Assembly: GCF_904848625.1 (NCBI RefSeq) | Contig: NZ_CAJHCP010000013.1 | Coordinates: 124,001 to 188,000, forward strand | Length of the DNA: 64,000 nucleotides | Direction of reading: 5' to 3' | DNA from: Paraburkholderia metrosideri | GTDB taxonomy: Bacteria; Pseudomonadota; Gammaproteobacteria; Burkholderiales; Burkholderiaceae | Shown here: one piece after another, positions 27,293-36,453 of the stretch | Layout: every line of letters starts with the position of its first letter | How positions within the stretch are numbered: position 1 is the first letter of the stretch | Notes under the pieces: model-generated | Databases searched by the model: none | Seen by the model: only the letters and a program-made list of their open reading frames with translations | Told to the model about the DNA's origin: nothing | Program-made: the position numbers and the translations under genes

Positions 27293-30200
27293 ATGAAGAA
27301 GTTCCTGTCGTTTCTGGTGTCGCGCCAGTTTCTCGCCTTCCTCGCGCTGCTGATCGTGGCGCTGATCATCTGGTTCATCGGCCCGCTCGTCGCCTTCGGC
27401 GGCTTGAGGCCGCTGGCGGACGTCGGCATGCGGGTGCTGGTGATCGCTCTTCTGCTTGCAGGGGTGCTGCTCTGGCTGGCGGGGGGGCCGATCAGCGTGG
27501 TGTTCGCGGCCCTGCTGTGCCTGCTGATCTGGTGTGCGTCGCCGCTTCTGACCTTCGGGCGCACTGAACCGTTTGTGCCTGCAGCGGCGCGGATCATCGC
27601 GATCGCCGCCGTGCTGGCGGTCTTCGTCGTCTATTGGGTCTTCAGGCTGCTGCGAAGCATGCGCGCCAACCCGGAGTTCCTTAATAGCGTGCTTGATTTC
27701 GGCGGCAGGAAAGCGCCGTCGCTGGCGGCCGAGCGGCTGAAGGAAGTCAATGCGGTGGTTGACGCTGCGCTTGCGCGTCTGAAGTCAATGCGCACCGGCG
27801 CGCGCGGACCGGCCCGGCTGTTTCAGGGCAAGCGTTACCTGTACGAGTTACCGTGGTACATCACGCTCGGTTCGAAGGCATCCGGCAAGACCACCGCGCT
27901 GCTGCGCGCGGGCCTGACATTTCCCGTTGCGGGCCAGATGCAAAGCGCTGCGAGCGGCTTCGCGCAAGACACCCAAAACATCGACTGGTGGCTCACCAAC
28001 GACGCGGTGCTGATCGACACGGCCGGACACTACACGCGTCACGGCACCTCGCAGCGCTCATTGCCATCGGTCATACCGCCTGTGGCAGGCAACCCGAAAA
28101 CTGGCGAGGCCGCCAACGACGGTAAGAAAGCCTCTTCTGCGGCCGCAGCGAAATCTGCCGAAGCGCCAGCGAACGCAGCCACCCCGGTCGATCCCGACAA
28201 GTTGCGGCACGGCACGGACGAGGCCGAATGGCAAGGTTTCCTCGGCATCCTGCGCAGTCACCGCCCGCGTGCGCCGATCAACGGGGCGCTGTTGACGATC
28301 GATCTGGCCGAACTGACGAGTCAGGATGAGACCGCGCGGATTGCCGAAGCCGCAGCGCTGCGCGGCCGTCTTGGGGATCTGCGGGAACAGTTGGGCATCC
28401 GCTTTCCGGTCTATCTGATCGTGACGAAGATGGACCAGCTTGGCGGCTTTGCCGAGTATTTCGGGTCGTTGACGGCCGAAGGCCGCGCGCAGACGTGGGG
28501 CTTCACACTGCCCTACGGCAAGGAAACCATCGCGAAAGAAGGTGTCGCTGTGCGCTGCGCACACGAGCTGGCGCTGCTCGTTGCGCGCCTGTCCGACGGC
28601 ATCAACACCCGCCTGCAGGACGAATACGATACCGGCCGGCGTCAGAAGCTCGCGGCGCTGGGCGAAGAGTTCGCTGCACTGAGCCGGCCGCTGGGCGAGT
28701 TGATCGAACGCGTATTTCTGGATTCGCGCTACGACGACACCCAGTTGCACAACACGCTGCGCGGAGTGTATTTCACGAGCGCCACCCAGGCAGGCACCGA
28801 GGTTGTCGCCGAGCGGCGAACCATTGCGCAACGGCTCGCACGCGCCCTCCTCACTCCCTTGACCACGCGTACCGCGAAACACGTCGGCAACGACAGCTAT
28901 TTCCTGCATGAGCTGCTGACGAAGATCGTGTTCACCGAAGCGCATCTGGTTCGCCCGAACCTGCGCTGGGAATTCCGTTTCCGACTGCTGCGGCTCACCG
29001 GGCACGCGCTGGCTCTGCTGATCTTCGCGTGGCTCGCCATCGGACTGCGCATCAGCTTCGGCACGAATCACGAATACCTCGACGCTATTGCGCAGAAAAC
29101 CCAGACGCTCTCGGCAAAGGTAACGCAGTTGTACAAGGAACCGAAGCTCGACGCCGTGCCCGATACGCTGACCGATGCGCGCTATCTGGCGAGCTACCCG
29201 GGCCTCGATCTGTCGGACCCGGGCAGCGCCTACCGCTTCGGCCTGTACAGCGCTCCGGATGTGGCTGCCGGCAGCGGCCACACCTACGACGCGCTCGAAG
29301 ACAACCTGTTGCTGCCGCAACTCGTCAAACGCATGGAATCCGTGCTGTCCGACTCGATCGCCAGCCAGGATTCGAAGGCGGTCTACGACGCGCTGCGCGT
29401 CTATCTGATGCTCTACGACAACGCGAAATTCAATGCCGACGACGTCAAGGCATGGGTACTCAATGACTGGGCGAAAACCGACAGCGCTTCGGTTTTTGGT
29501 GGCCGCGCCTCGATGATCGACCACGTTCAGCAACTGTTTTCCGGTGCTCGCGTGGTGCAGTCGCCGTTCGTGCGCAATGACGCATTGATCCAGCAGGCAC
29601 GCTCATTTCTCGACAGCAGCAACGCGACCCAGCGGCTGTACGAGCGCGCCAAGGTGGCGATGCAGAAGGAAGCGCCAGATGAGTTCACGTTGCTGCGCGC
29701 GGTCGGCCCCCAGGCCGGCACGGTATTCACGCGGGCAAGCGGCGCCCCGCTCTCGCGCGGCGTAGCCGGCATCTTCACCTTTGACGGCTATCGGAACCTG
29801 TTCGACAAGCGGCTGCCCGAATTCGTCCAGGTCGCGCGCGATGACGACGCGTGGGTAATGGGACGCTCTTTCGTTGCCGATACTCAAAAAAAAACGGCTG
29901 AGATTGTCAGTTCGGCTACCGGCGCGAACGATCCACTGACTGAAGCAATTCGCCAGGAATACCTCAACGAGTATGCGCAGCAATGGGATGCGTTTCTCGG
30001 CGATATCCGGACCATCAACGGCACGAGTCTCGCGTTCAACCTGCAGGTACTGCGCAGCTTCGCGGCGCCTGATTCGCCGCTGTCGCGGCTTGCGCGGGCG
30101 GCTGTTCGCGAAACGACGCTGACCCAGCCGGCGGCGGCATCCGACCCGTCGTTCTTGCAGAAAGCGACCGGACAACTTGCCCAGAAGGCCGACAGCGCAC

Positions 30201-31339
30201 TCGGCATCCGGGCTGAGGAGCGCATCGAGCGCGAACTCGTCGACAACCACTTTGCACCGTTGCGGGAAGTCGTCACTGGCCACGCCGATGTACAGACCGC
30301 GTCCCAGCCTGTCCCACAGCAGACCGGGACCACCGGACTCGACGGCGTTGCGAGTCTGCTGAATGAGTACTACACGTCACTGACCGTCGCAGATAACGCG
30401 CTCACCAACAACAGCATGCCGCCGCCGAGCGACACCGCAGCGAAGCTCAAGATGACTGCGAACACAATGCCGGCGCCCTTCCGTGCGGTGTTGCTGCAGC
30501 TTTCCCAGCAGGGTTCGCAAGAGGTCAATCAAGGTATCGGACAGCTTCTGTCCCGACAGATGCAGGCAGTGGTCGGCGACACCTGCCGACTCACGATCGA
30601 GGGCAACTATCCGTTTGCCCCCGACAGCAAGCGCGATGTGAGTGTCGACGACTTTACGAGAGTGTTCGCCCAGGGTGGCGTCATCGATGATTTCTTCATG
30701 AAGACGCTCGCGCCCTTCGTCGACACGCTGGCCAAACCGTGGCGCTACCGGACGCTGCCCGGCGCCACTGAAGCGGTTCAGGGCCCCGACCTCGAACCGT
30801 TCCAGCACGCGAAGGCCATCCGCGATGTGTTCTTCGGCGACCCGGGCCAGAAGCAGCTCACGTGGAAAGCGAATCTCCAGATTCCGGAACTCGACCCAAC
30901 CATCACCGGCCTGATGATCGACATCGACGGGCAGACTACGCTTTACCAGCACGGGCCGGTCGCACCGTTTGCCGTGAACTGGCCGGGCCCGCGCGGAGGC
31001 GTGCATGCCGAGATCGCCGCGAATCCGCGGATCCGGCCGGAAACGTCGACGCTTGCCGCGGACGGTCCGTGGGCATTCATGCGCCTGATGCAGAAGGGGC
31101 ACGTCGTGGAGACCGCAACGCCGGGTCGCACACGTGTCGATTTCGAATTCGACGACCGCAAGGCCGTGCTCGATATATCGAGCACCGGTAGTACTGCCAA
31201 TCCGCTGACAAGCGATGTGCTGACTACGTTCAAATGCCCAAGCTCGATGGCCATGTTCAACCTGACCGACAGTGGACCACCGCCAGGATTGCCATCCGAC
31301 GGTTCGCTCGCGCCCCCGGCTCCGCACGCCTCCCATTGA
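27293..31339 (+). CDS. tssM: TssM/IcmF inner-membrane protein
   Basis: A 1348-residue IcmF-family protein. There are three N-terminal membrane segments (about 12-30, 45-80 and 100-118). A cytoplasmic NTPase-like domain follows with Walker A GSKASGKT at 193-200, then a further membrane helix near 565-585 and a long periplasmic region ending in the IcmF C-terminal domain (GPWAFMRLMQKGHV, then VDFEFDDRKAVLDI). The periplasmic end binds TssJ. It starts 31 bp after tssL and is followed 28 bp later by a second tssL-like gene. A Walker A motif is present, whereas some family members lack it. The gene is uninterrupted. Confidence 0.96.
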   Translation: MKKFLSFLVSRQFLAFLALLIVALIIWFIGPLVAFGGLRPLADVGMRVLVIALLLAGVLLWLAGGPISVVFAALLCLLIWCASPLLTFGRTEPFVPAAARIIAIAAVLAVFVVYWVFRLLRSMRANPEFLNSVLDFGGRKAPSLAAERLKEVNAVVDAALARLKSMRTGARGPARLFQGKRYLYELPWYITLGSKASGKTTALLRAGLTFPVAGQMQSAASGFAQDTQNIDWWLTNDAVLIDTAGHYTRHGTSQRSLPSVIPPVAGNPKTGEAANDGKKASSAAAAKSAEAPANAATPVDPDKLRHGTDEAEWQGFLGILRSHRPRAPINGALLTIDLAELTSQDETARIAEAAALRGRLGDLREQLGIRFPVYLIVTKMDQLGGFAEYFGSLTAEGRAQTWGFTLPYGKETIAKEGVAVRCAHELALLVARLSDGINTRLQDEYDTGRRQKLAALGEEFAALSRPLGELIERVFLDSRYDDTQLHNTLRGVYFTSATQAGTEVVAERRTIAQRLARALLTPLTTRTAKHVGNDSYFLHELLTKIVFTEAHLVRPNLRWEFRFRLLRLTGHALALLIFAWLAIGLRISFGTNHEYLDAIAQKTQTLSAKVTQLYKEPKLDAVPDTLTDARYLASYPGLDLSDPGSAYRFGLYSAPDVAAGSGHTYDALEDNLLLPQLVKRMESVLSDSIASQDSKAVYDALRVYLMLYDNAKFNADDVKAWVLNDWAKTDSASVFGGRASMIDHVQQLFSGARVVQSPFVRNDALIQQARSFLDSSNATQRLYERAKVAMQKEAPDEFTLLRAVGPQAGTVFTRASGAPLSRGVAGIFTFDGYRNLFDKRLPEFVQVARDDDAWVMGRSFVADTQKKTAEIVSSATGANDPLTEAIRQEYLNEYAQQWDAFLGDIRTINGTSLAFNLQVLRSFAAPDSPLSRLARAAVRETTLTQPAAASDPSFLQKATGQLAQKADSALGIRAEERIERELVDNHFAPLREVVTGHADVQTASQPVPQQTGTTGLDGVASLLNEYYTSLTVADNALTNNSMPPPSDTAAKLKMTANTMPAPFRAVLLQLSQQGSQEVNQGIGQLLSRQMQAVVGDTCRLTIEGNYPFAPDSKRDVSVDDFTRVFAQGGVIDDFFMKTLAPFVDTLAKPWRYRTLPGATEAVQGPDLEPFQHAKAIRDVFFGDPGQKQLTWKANLQIPELDPTITGLMIDIDGQTTLYQHGPVAPFAVNWPGPRGGVHAEIAANPRIRPETSTLAADGPWAFMRLMQKGHVVETATPGRTRVDFEFDDRKAVLDISSTGSTANPLTSDVLTTFKCPSSMAMFNLTDSGPPPGLPSDGSLAPPAPHASH

Positions 31340-31367
31340 ACACGATCGGAAAAGGCAGGACTCACAG

Positions 31368-32637
31368 ATGACAGAGACATCAACCGCGAGCGTGGCGCGC
31401 GAGGCTCGCATACCGGCATTCCCGAGCCTTCACGCGCGCGTGGATGCAGCGAGGCACGCGCATAACCCATTGCTCGAGGCAGCGCGTCCGCTGTTGCAGG
31501 CGTTGGCCGACATGCCCGCGGTAATGGAGGGCAACGCGGTCGTGCAACTGCATGACTGGCTCGAATACGAAGTACGGATGTTCTCAAGCGTCTGTTCCGA
31601 ACTGCAGCTTCGGGCAGACCAGGTGCAGATCGCGCGGTATTGCCTATGCTCGGCGCTCGATGAAGCCGCGATACAGACTGCGTGGGGCAATGGAGTGGCA
31701 ACCAGTGTCGAATGGAGCGCGGAGTCTTGCCGTCGCCTCTGGACAGGATCGCCAGGGCGCCGACCGCGTCTATCGCTTCATTGAGGAGGCCATGTGCAAT
31801 CCGTACGAGAATCTCTACCTGTTCGGCGTGATCCAGAACATTCTCGATCTGGGTTTCAAAGGACGCTATCGCTTCGAAACGGATGGACAGAACAAGCTGA
31901 TGAGTATTCGCCGGCGGGTTCATCACGTCGTCGTGACGGGCGGATCGAACGAGCCCTGGCATCTTCCGTACCGCGCCTCACAGGAGCGCGGCGATGTCCT
32001 CGGACAGCCTGCCAGCGTGCCGGCCACGGGCCCGCTGCCTCCGTGGCAGGTCGACCCGTGGGTCAGGCCTGCGGCGCCGCGCGAGAGACGCTCGTGGCTC
32101 GCCGTCGCGCTGTTGTGCGCCGTGGTTCTCGGTGCGACCGGCTATGCCGCGTACGAGCGCTTGCTCGCGGACAGGCGCGCAGCACAAAGCACACTGCCGA
32201 TCGACGTGCTGGCGCACGACCTCAGTGAACACCTGGGAAGTGAAATCGCCGCCGGCGCGCTGAGCCTCGACGAAAATGCTCAGCACACTGCGCTGACGCT
32301 GCGCTTTAGCGACATGTTTCCGCCCGGCGAGTCAGCGGTCAACGCGTGGATGAAGCCGTTGATTGCTGCCGTCGGCCAGCAGATCGCAGGTATGACGGGG
32401 AAAGCGCAGGTCACGGGCTACACGGACAGTCTGCCTGTTGGCAGGTCCACGCTGGCATCCAACGCGGCACTCTCTGAAGAGCGGGCGAAACAGGTGATGC
32501 AGATACTTGTCGCAGCGGGCGTCCCGGCCGGGCGCGTATCTATCGTCGGGAAAGGTGATGCAAACCCTGTCGCAGGTAACGAAACACCCGAAGGACGAAC
32601 GAAGAACCGTCGCGTTGAGATCAACGTTTCACAATAA
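31368..32637 (+). pseudogene. Second TssL-like OmpA protein, frameshifted
   Basis: From ATG 31368 the first frame encodes a DotU-type region (HNPLLEAARPLLQALADMPA, then YCLCSALDEAAIQTAWGNGV) and runs into a stop at 31784. Around 31715-31725 the sense passes to the next frame, which continues LAVASGQDRQGADRVYRFIE, GVIQNILDLGFKGRYRFETD, a membrane helix (SWLAVALLCAVVLGATGYAA) and an OmpA-like C-terminal domain (TDSLPVGRSTLASNAALSEE, then GKGDANPVAGNETPEGRTKN). Joined, the product would be about 420 residues with the same layout as TssL. One extra base explains the break. Either the gene is dead, or a shorter membrane-OmpA protein starts inside it, or the base is a sequencing error. Confidence 0.75.
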
Positions 32638-33161
32638 ATAAACGCCTCGCGTTCGCCACCGGCGCACAAGCTCGCGCGTTGGCTGATGGCGGTTCGCTGC
32701 ACGGTTATTGACACGGGCGGCCGCCTTGACGAAGAGCTGCCTTCGATGCAATTAACCCCATCGACGAACTCGTCCCCCGGGTCGTCGCCGATCAGTTTCG
32801 TACCGCGGTCTGAAGATCACGATCTCCCATTCAGGACGTTTTCTGCGGCACGTTACTCATGCAGCGTTTAATACGGTTCCCGAATAAATAACCATGACTA
32901 TGCCGGTATGACTCTGCTGTCGACCTGTTAAAGATGGCAGCTACCAACGAACGGGCTTCCAGCTAAATTGATAAAAAAATTGATGTCGCCATTCACCTGA
33001 ATGCGACTCAAACGAAAGGAGACCGTCATTCATCGAGTGGGCCGCCCGGTCACGCGCAGTTCTTCCTATTCGGCGAGCGAGCCTCTTCGTCATGTGCAAT
33101 TCCGTCGTCAGCCGAACGGACTCCTTGGTCAAGTGCAGTTCCCTTTATCCTAGAGGCATAC
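32638..33161. other. Intergenic region downstream of the T6SS locus
   Basis: No convincing gene in these 524 bp. The last 110 bp contain three degenerate direct repeats (listed separately) just ahead of the next gene. A weak minus-strand frame (32941-33132) covers the repeats; I do not consider it coding. Confidence 0.6.
33051..33139 (+). repeat. Three degenerate repeats with 39-40 bp spacing
   Basis: Related cores occur at 33051 (CACGCGCAGTTC), 33091 (CATGTGCAATTC) and 33130 (CAAGTGCAGTTC), each preceded by GGT or CGT. The spacing is 40 and 39 bp, about four helical turns, and the last copy ends about 20 bp before the ATG at 33162. They could be decayed tandem repeats or regulator sites. 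Confidence 0.45.
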
Positions 33162-34337
33162 ATGGCAACCCCGTCAAATTTTGTCGATCTGCAAGCCGGT
33201 TTCTATAACGCGCTGGCTCAAGGGCTCGGCTATAGCAATCAGGATCCGTTCCAGGTTATTCAACCGTCGCCGCCGCTCACAGGAGGCGACGACTCCGACG
33301 CGCTGCTCTGGGCGTATCTGAACAATATGCCGGTCGCGTCATTGACCCAGAACACCCAGTTCACCGGCGGGAATCAGTATCTCGCCGACTATCAAGGGGT
33401 CATGTCCGCGCTGCAGTCCGCGCCGAATAACTTCCAGTCGACCATCGGCCCAACGTGCTGGGACGCCTACCAGACGGCGCTTAAAGACAAGGACGTCAAA
33501 ACCGGTGCCGTCGCGTTTCGTAACTGGGCGCTTTACTGCGATCCGTGTTCCGCCGTCGCAACGTCAGGCGCATCTGCGCTGGCCGCTGCCATGCTCGATC
33601 CGATTTTTGCAGCGCAGATGAACGTAACGCCGTACAAGCCAGCGGGCACGGAAGCCGTCACGTTCTCGCCAGGCTACGCGAAGATGCTCGCGTTGCTAAA
33701 GAAGGCTCCAAGCCGTTCGTTTGAAGTGAGCGCAAGCAACTGGAAGACCGACGTTTCGAAGACGTGGACTCAAGGCTCTACTACAGGCTTTTTCGGCTTG
33801 TGGGGCGGCAGCAGTTCGTCATCTTCGATCAGCGAAAAGTTTGCGTCGGGCGGCGTGTCAGTCAAAGCCTCATTCGACAACGTGCTGCCGTTCAACGCCA
33901 CGCCGGGCGACTGGTACAGTTCCGCCGCGTTTGGCATGGCATTCAACAATCCGGACAAGGCGCCATGGACGCCAAAGAACCCGATCACGTGGGACACGAC
34001 CTTCGGCAACAACGGCAACATGCAACGGTTTGCGTCGAGCCTGCTGATTGCCAACCACATGAACATCTCAGTCGTTTCGGCGGCGCAGTATAGCCAGGAT
34101 GAGCAAACCCAGATACAGAGTAATCAGGGCAACGGCCTGTGGCCATTCTATTGCTCCGGCAACTCTGGCGGTTCCAGCACGAATGCCGCATTCGACAAGG
34201 ACGGTCGCATGACGGTGACCATTACGAGTAAAGCCAACGTTCCCGTCGTGATTGGCTGCATTGTGCTGGCGGCTAGCCAGTACCTCGGACATGAAGTGCA
34301 GGCATCGAAGATTTTAACCGGGCAGTTCTACAACTAG
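33162..34337 (+). CDS. Uncharacterised protein, tandem paralog 1
   Basis: A 391-residue protein of a family I cannot name. It lacks a signal peptide. Visible features are the opening FVDLQAGFYNALAQGLG, PPLTGGDDSDALLWAYLNNM, a Ser/Gly-rich loop around 210-220 (GLWGGSSSSSSISEKF), a W-containing GDWYSSAAFGMAF segment, TTFGNNGNMQRF, and a hydrophobic C-terminal part (ANVPVVIGCIVLAASQYLGH). Most of these blocks recur in the next gene, so the two arose by duplication. This copy carries about 90 extra residues in its first half, including the cysteine-containing YCDPCS. The start is supported by its match to the paralog's start. It lies directly downstream of the T6SS locus, so an effector or partner role is possible but unproven. 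Confidence 0.7.
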   Translation: MATPSNFVDLQAGFYNALAQGLGYSNQDPFQVIQPSPPLTGGDDSDALLWAYLNNMPVASLTQNTQFTGGNQYLADYQGVMSALQSAPNNFQSTIGPTCWDAYQTALKDKDVKTGAVAFRNWALYCDPCSAVATSGASALAAAMLDPIFAAQMNVTPYKPAGTEAVTFSPGYAKMLALLKKAPSRSFEVSASNWKTDVSKTWTQGSTTGFFGLWGGSSSSSSISEKFASGGVSVKASFDNVLPFNATPGDWYSSAAFGMAFNNPDKAPWTPKNPITWDTTFGNNGNMQRFASSLLIANHMNISVVSAAQYSQDEQTQIQSNQGNGLWPFYCSGNSGGSSTNAAFDKDGRMTVTITSKANVPVVIGCIVLAASQYLGHEVQASKILTGQFYN

Positions 34338-34465
34338 CAGTAGCTATTGGCCGTCTCACGGTCTCGACATGCTTGCCGTGTTAACTATGGCAGGCATGTC
34401 GTACCGCGCCGCGCGGATGCTTGTGTGTTTTCTGCGCTCATTCCGATCAGGCAAGGGGAACCATC

Positions 34466-35371
34466 ATGACGTCGTTTGTCGATCTGCAACAGCAATTTGC
34501 CAAAGCCGAGTTTGCTGCGATTGGCATCGATTCCGGTGCGGGGCAGGTGTTTCAGCCGACCGCGCCACTGACTGGGGACGATAGCGTTTTGTGGTCGTAC
34601 CTCGACGTTATTCCCGCAGCGCCACCAATCTTCTCGCCCGCAGGAGGCGCAAGCGGCGAGACTTTCTTTCAGGCGTACTCGGCTTTGATCAATTCGTTGA
34701 TCGCCGGGACCAATCCGCTCGATCCGATCAAGGCTGCAAAGCAGCATCTGAGTACGTGGGGAGACAATCCTGCGACCTGGAGTGTCGGGCTTGCCGGTCT
34801 GATCCGCCAGCTCCATTCAGCATCGTCGATCAGTTTTGGCTTTTCCAGCGATGCAGTCGCCGACCCCGCATTCTGGGGCTTGTGGGGCAATAGCGAACCG
34901 GCATCTGGACCGAGTGCGTCGTTCGCCAAAGGCAACGTGTCGGGCCAGTTCAAGTTCAAGAACGCGCTGTTGTTTGCACCGACGCCGTCGGACTGGTACG
35001 TACCGTCCGCGCTTTCGCTCGCGCATGCGACGAAGACAGGACATCCGTGGAATCCCGACTCACCGATCAACTGGCAGACGACGTTCGGTCCGAACGGAAA
35101 CATGCAGGCGTTCGTCGGCGGTCTTTACGTTGCGTCTGGCCTGAGTATTCAATACACGTCGACCACCGCATTCAGTAAAGCCGATCAACGCCTGATCAGT
35201 GAGGCCGTGACCCAGGGGATGTGGCCGTACTATCTCGGCATCAGTAACGCTTTGACCAAAGTGCAGTTCAACCCCCAAGGCCAGATGACGGTTACCGTCA
35301 CGAGCGTGCCGAATCTGCCGGTTGTTATCGCCGCATCGGTGTTGTCTGCGAAGCAGTATTTGGGGGGATGA
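34466..35371 (+). CDS. Uncharacterised protein, tandem paralog 2
   Basis: A 301-residue paralog of the preceding gene. Shared blocks include SFVDLQQQFAKAEF, APLTGDDSVLWSYLDVIPAA, AFWGLWGNSE, then TPSDWYVPSALSLAHATK, TTFGPNGNMQAFVGGLYVAS, GMWPYY and VPNLPVVIAASVLSAKQYLG. The ATG at 34466 is preceded by AAGGGGAA, a good ribosome binding site; the frame is open from 34421 but that part has no counterpart in the paralog. It has no signal peptide and no cysteine pair. The function is unknown. The 128-bp spacing and common orientation suggest joint expression with paralog 1. The end converges on the EamA transporter gene, with a hairpin between them. Confidence 0.7.
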   Translation: MTSFVDLQQQFAKAEFAAIGIDSGAGQVFQPTAPLTGDDSVLWSYLDVIPAAPPIFSPAGGASGETFFQAYSALINSLIAGTNPLDPIKAAKQHLSTWGDNPATWSVGLAGLIRQLHSASSISFGFSSDAVADPAFWGLWGNSEPASGPSASFAKGNVSGQFKFKNALLFAPTPSDWYVPSALSLAHATKTGHPWNPDSPINWQTTFGPNGNMQAFVGGLYVASGLSIQYTSTTAFSKADQRLISEAVTQGMWPYYLGISNALTKVQFNPQGQMTVTVTSVPNLPVVIAASVLSAKQYLGG

Positions 35372-35382
35372 CTGCTCTATCA

Positions 35383-35401
35383 AGCGATGGCATCGCTTGC
35401 C
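35383..35401. terminator. Hairpin between convergent genes
   Basis: A 7-bp perfect stem (CAAGCGA with TCGCTTG) and a 5-base loop lie 12 bases after the stop of the plus-strand gene and 5 bases before the stop of the convergent EamA gene. Its position suits a bidirectional terminator; there is no strong T-run. Confidence 0.45.
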
Positions 35402-35405
35402 AGTG

Positions 35406-36422
35406 TCAGCGTGCGGCCGGCAATTTCCGGGCGCGGCGTCGCAGATAAAGGTTATTGAACACGAGTGCCATGCCGGTCATACATGCGCCGACTATTTGCG
35501 CGCGCCCAGGCACAACACCAGTAAAGGAAGATACAGCGAACGTAGTTACCGGCAATACGTCCATGAACAACACTCCGTTGAGCGGTGTAAGTATTCGATT
35601 GCCAAGATTCCAGAACAGAATCGCAACGAAGCCAGCAATCGGGCCCATATATGACAGATGCGGCGCGATCGCCCATAGCTGCGCGGCCGTAGGCACGGGC
35701 ACCACATGCAGCGCGAACAGCAGCGCGTTGAGACCGAGGATTGTCGTGAGTCCCAGCCACGTCGTCAGCGTCGTGTATTTCAGCGGGGACCAGCTCTTGA
35801 AGTGTGATGCGCTGAAGGTATAAATAACCCAGCAGAAGGCGCCGACAAGAATCAGAGCATTGGCTGAATAGTGTTGCGGCTCGCGCAGCACGCCTGCCAT
35901 GTTTCCCTTCGTGACAACAAGCGAGACACCTGCAAACGACATCAGAATGAATAGAAACGAAAGGACGGGCGGTATGCTTTTGCGGACGATCGAATTCAGA
36001 AGTAACCCCATCATCGGCTGGGTCGCCATCATGATCGATGCGGTAAGCGCACCCTCTGGTCCCGCCAGTTGCTGACCAAGAAACACGAACGAGCCAAAAC
36101 CGCAGAAGCCGACTGAGCCCAGAATCCACGCAAGGGCAATCGACTCTCCGGTCGACCGCAAACCGCGCCGCCCTTCCTTGAGCAGAAGCAGAGAAAGAAA
36201 TGCCGTGCCCGCAATCAAGTATCGCAGTGACGTGAACGTGAATGGATCGATGTGTGTGAGCGCATCTGTCATGACGGGGAACATGATGCCCATCAGCACC
36301 GTTGCGGCCACACAGAACAGCACGCCCTTTCCATATGCACCGTGGTTGGAACGGACGCTCTGTGCATCTGGAGCAGGTTCGCAAGCAGGTGATCCTGACG
36401 AAAGTCCGACCGGTGAATTCAT
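35406..36422 (-). CDS. EamA/DMT-family membrane transporter
   Basis: A 338-residue inner-membrane protein with about ten hydrophobic helices in two EamA repeats, typical of drug/metabolite exporters. Examples are VLFCVAATVLMGIMFPVMTD, then LRYLIAGTAFLSLLLL, and in the second repeat ALILVGAFCWVIYTFSASHF and MGPIAGFVAILFWNLGNRIL. The substrate cannot be told. I chose ATG 36422: the upstream in-frame GTG (36437) lies within a 19-bp sequence identical to one upstream of the neighbouring tetR gene, which looks like an operator. The gene follows tetR by 31 bp and is probably repressed by it. Confidence 0.85.
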   Translation of the reverse strand: MNSPVGLSSGSPACEPAPDAQSVRSNHGAYGKGVLFCVAATVLMGIMFPVMTDALTHIDPFTFTSLRYLIAGTAFLSLLLLKEGRRGLRSTGESIALAWILGSVGFCGFGSFVFLGQQLAGPEGALTASIMMATQPMMGLLLNSIVRKSIPPVLSFLFILMSFAGVSLVVTKGNMAGVLREPQHYSANALILVGAFCWVIYTFSASHFKSWSPLKYTTLTTWLGLTTILGLNALLFALHVVPVPTAAQLWAIAPHLSYMGPIAGFVAILFWNLGNRILTPLNGVLFMDVLPVTTFAVSSFTGVVPGRAQIVGACMTGMALVFNNLYLRRRARKLPAAR

Positions 36423-36441
36423 GACTGATCGTTCCACAAAT
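36423..36441. promoter_or_regulatory. Candidate TetR operator ahead of eamA
   Basis: GACTGATCGTTCCACAAAT is identical to the copy at 37100-37118 upstream of tetR. On the coding strand it reads TGGAACGATC, a half-site familiar from TetR-family operators. It abuts the eamA ATG, so repressor binding would block initiation. Confidence 0.6.
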
Positions 36442-36453
36442 AGAGAAAAAATT

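Noticed and set aside
28058..29533. 491-codon open frame opposite tssM
   Set aside because: Antisense shadow of a well-conserved gene; no ribosome binding site or recognised motif.
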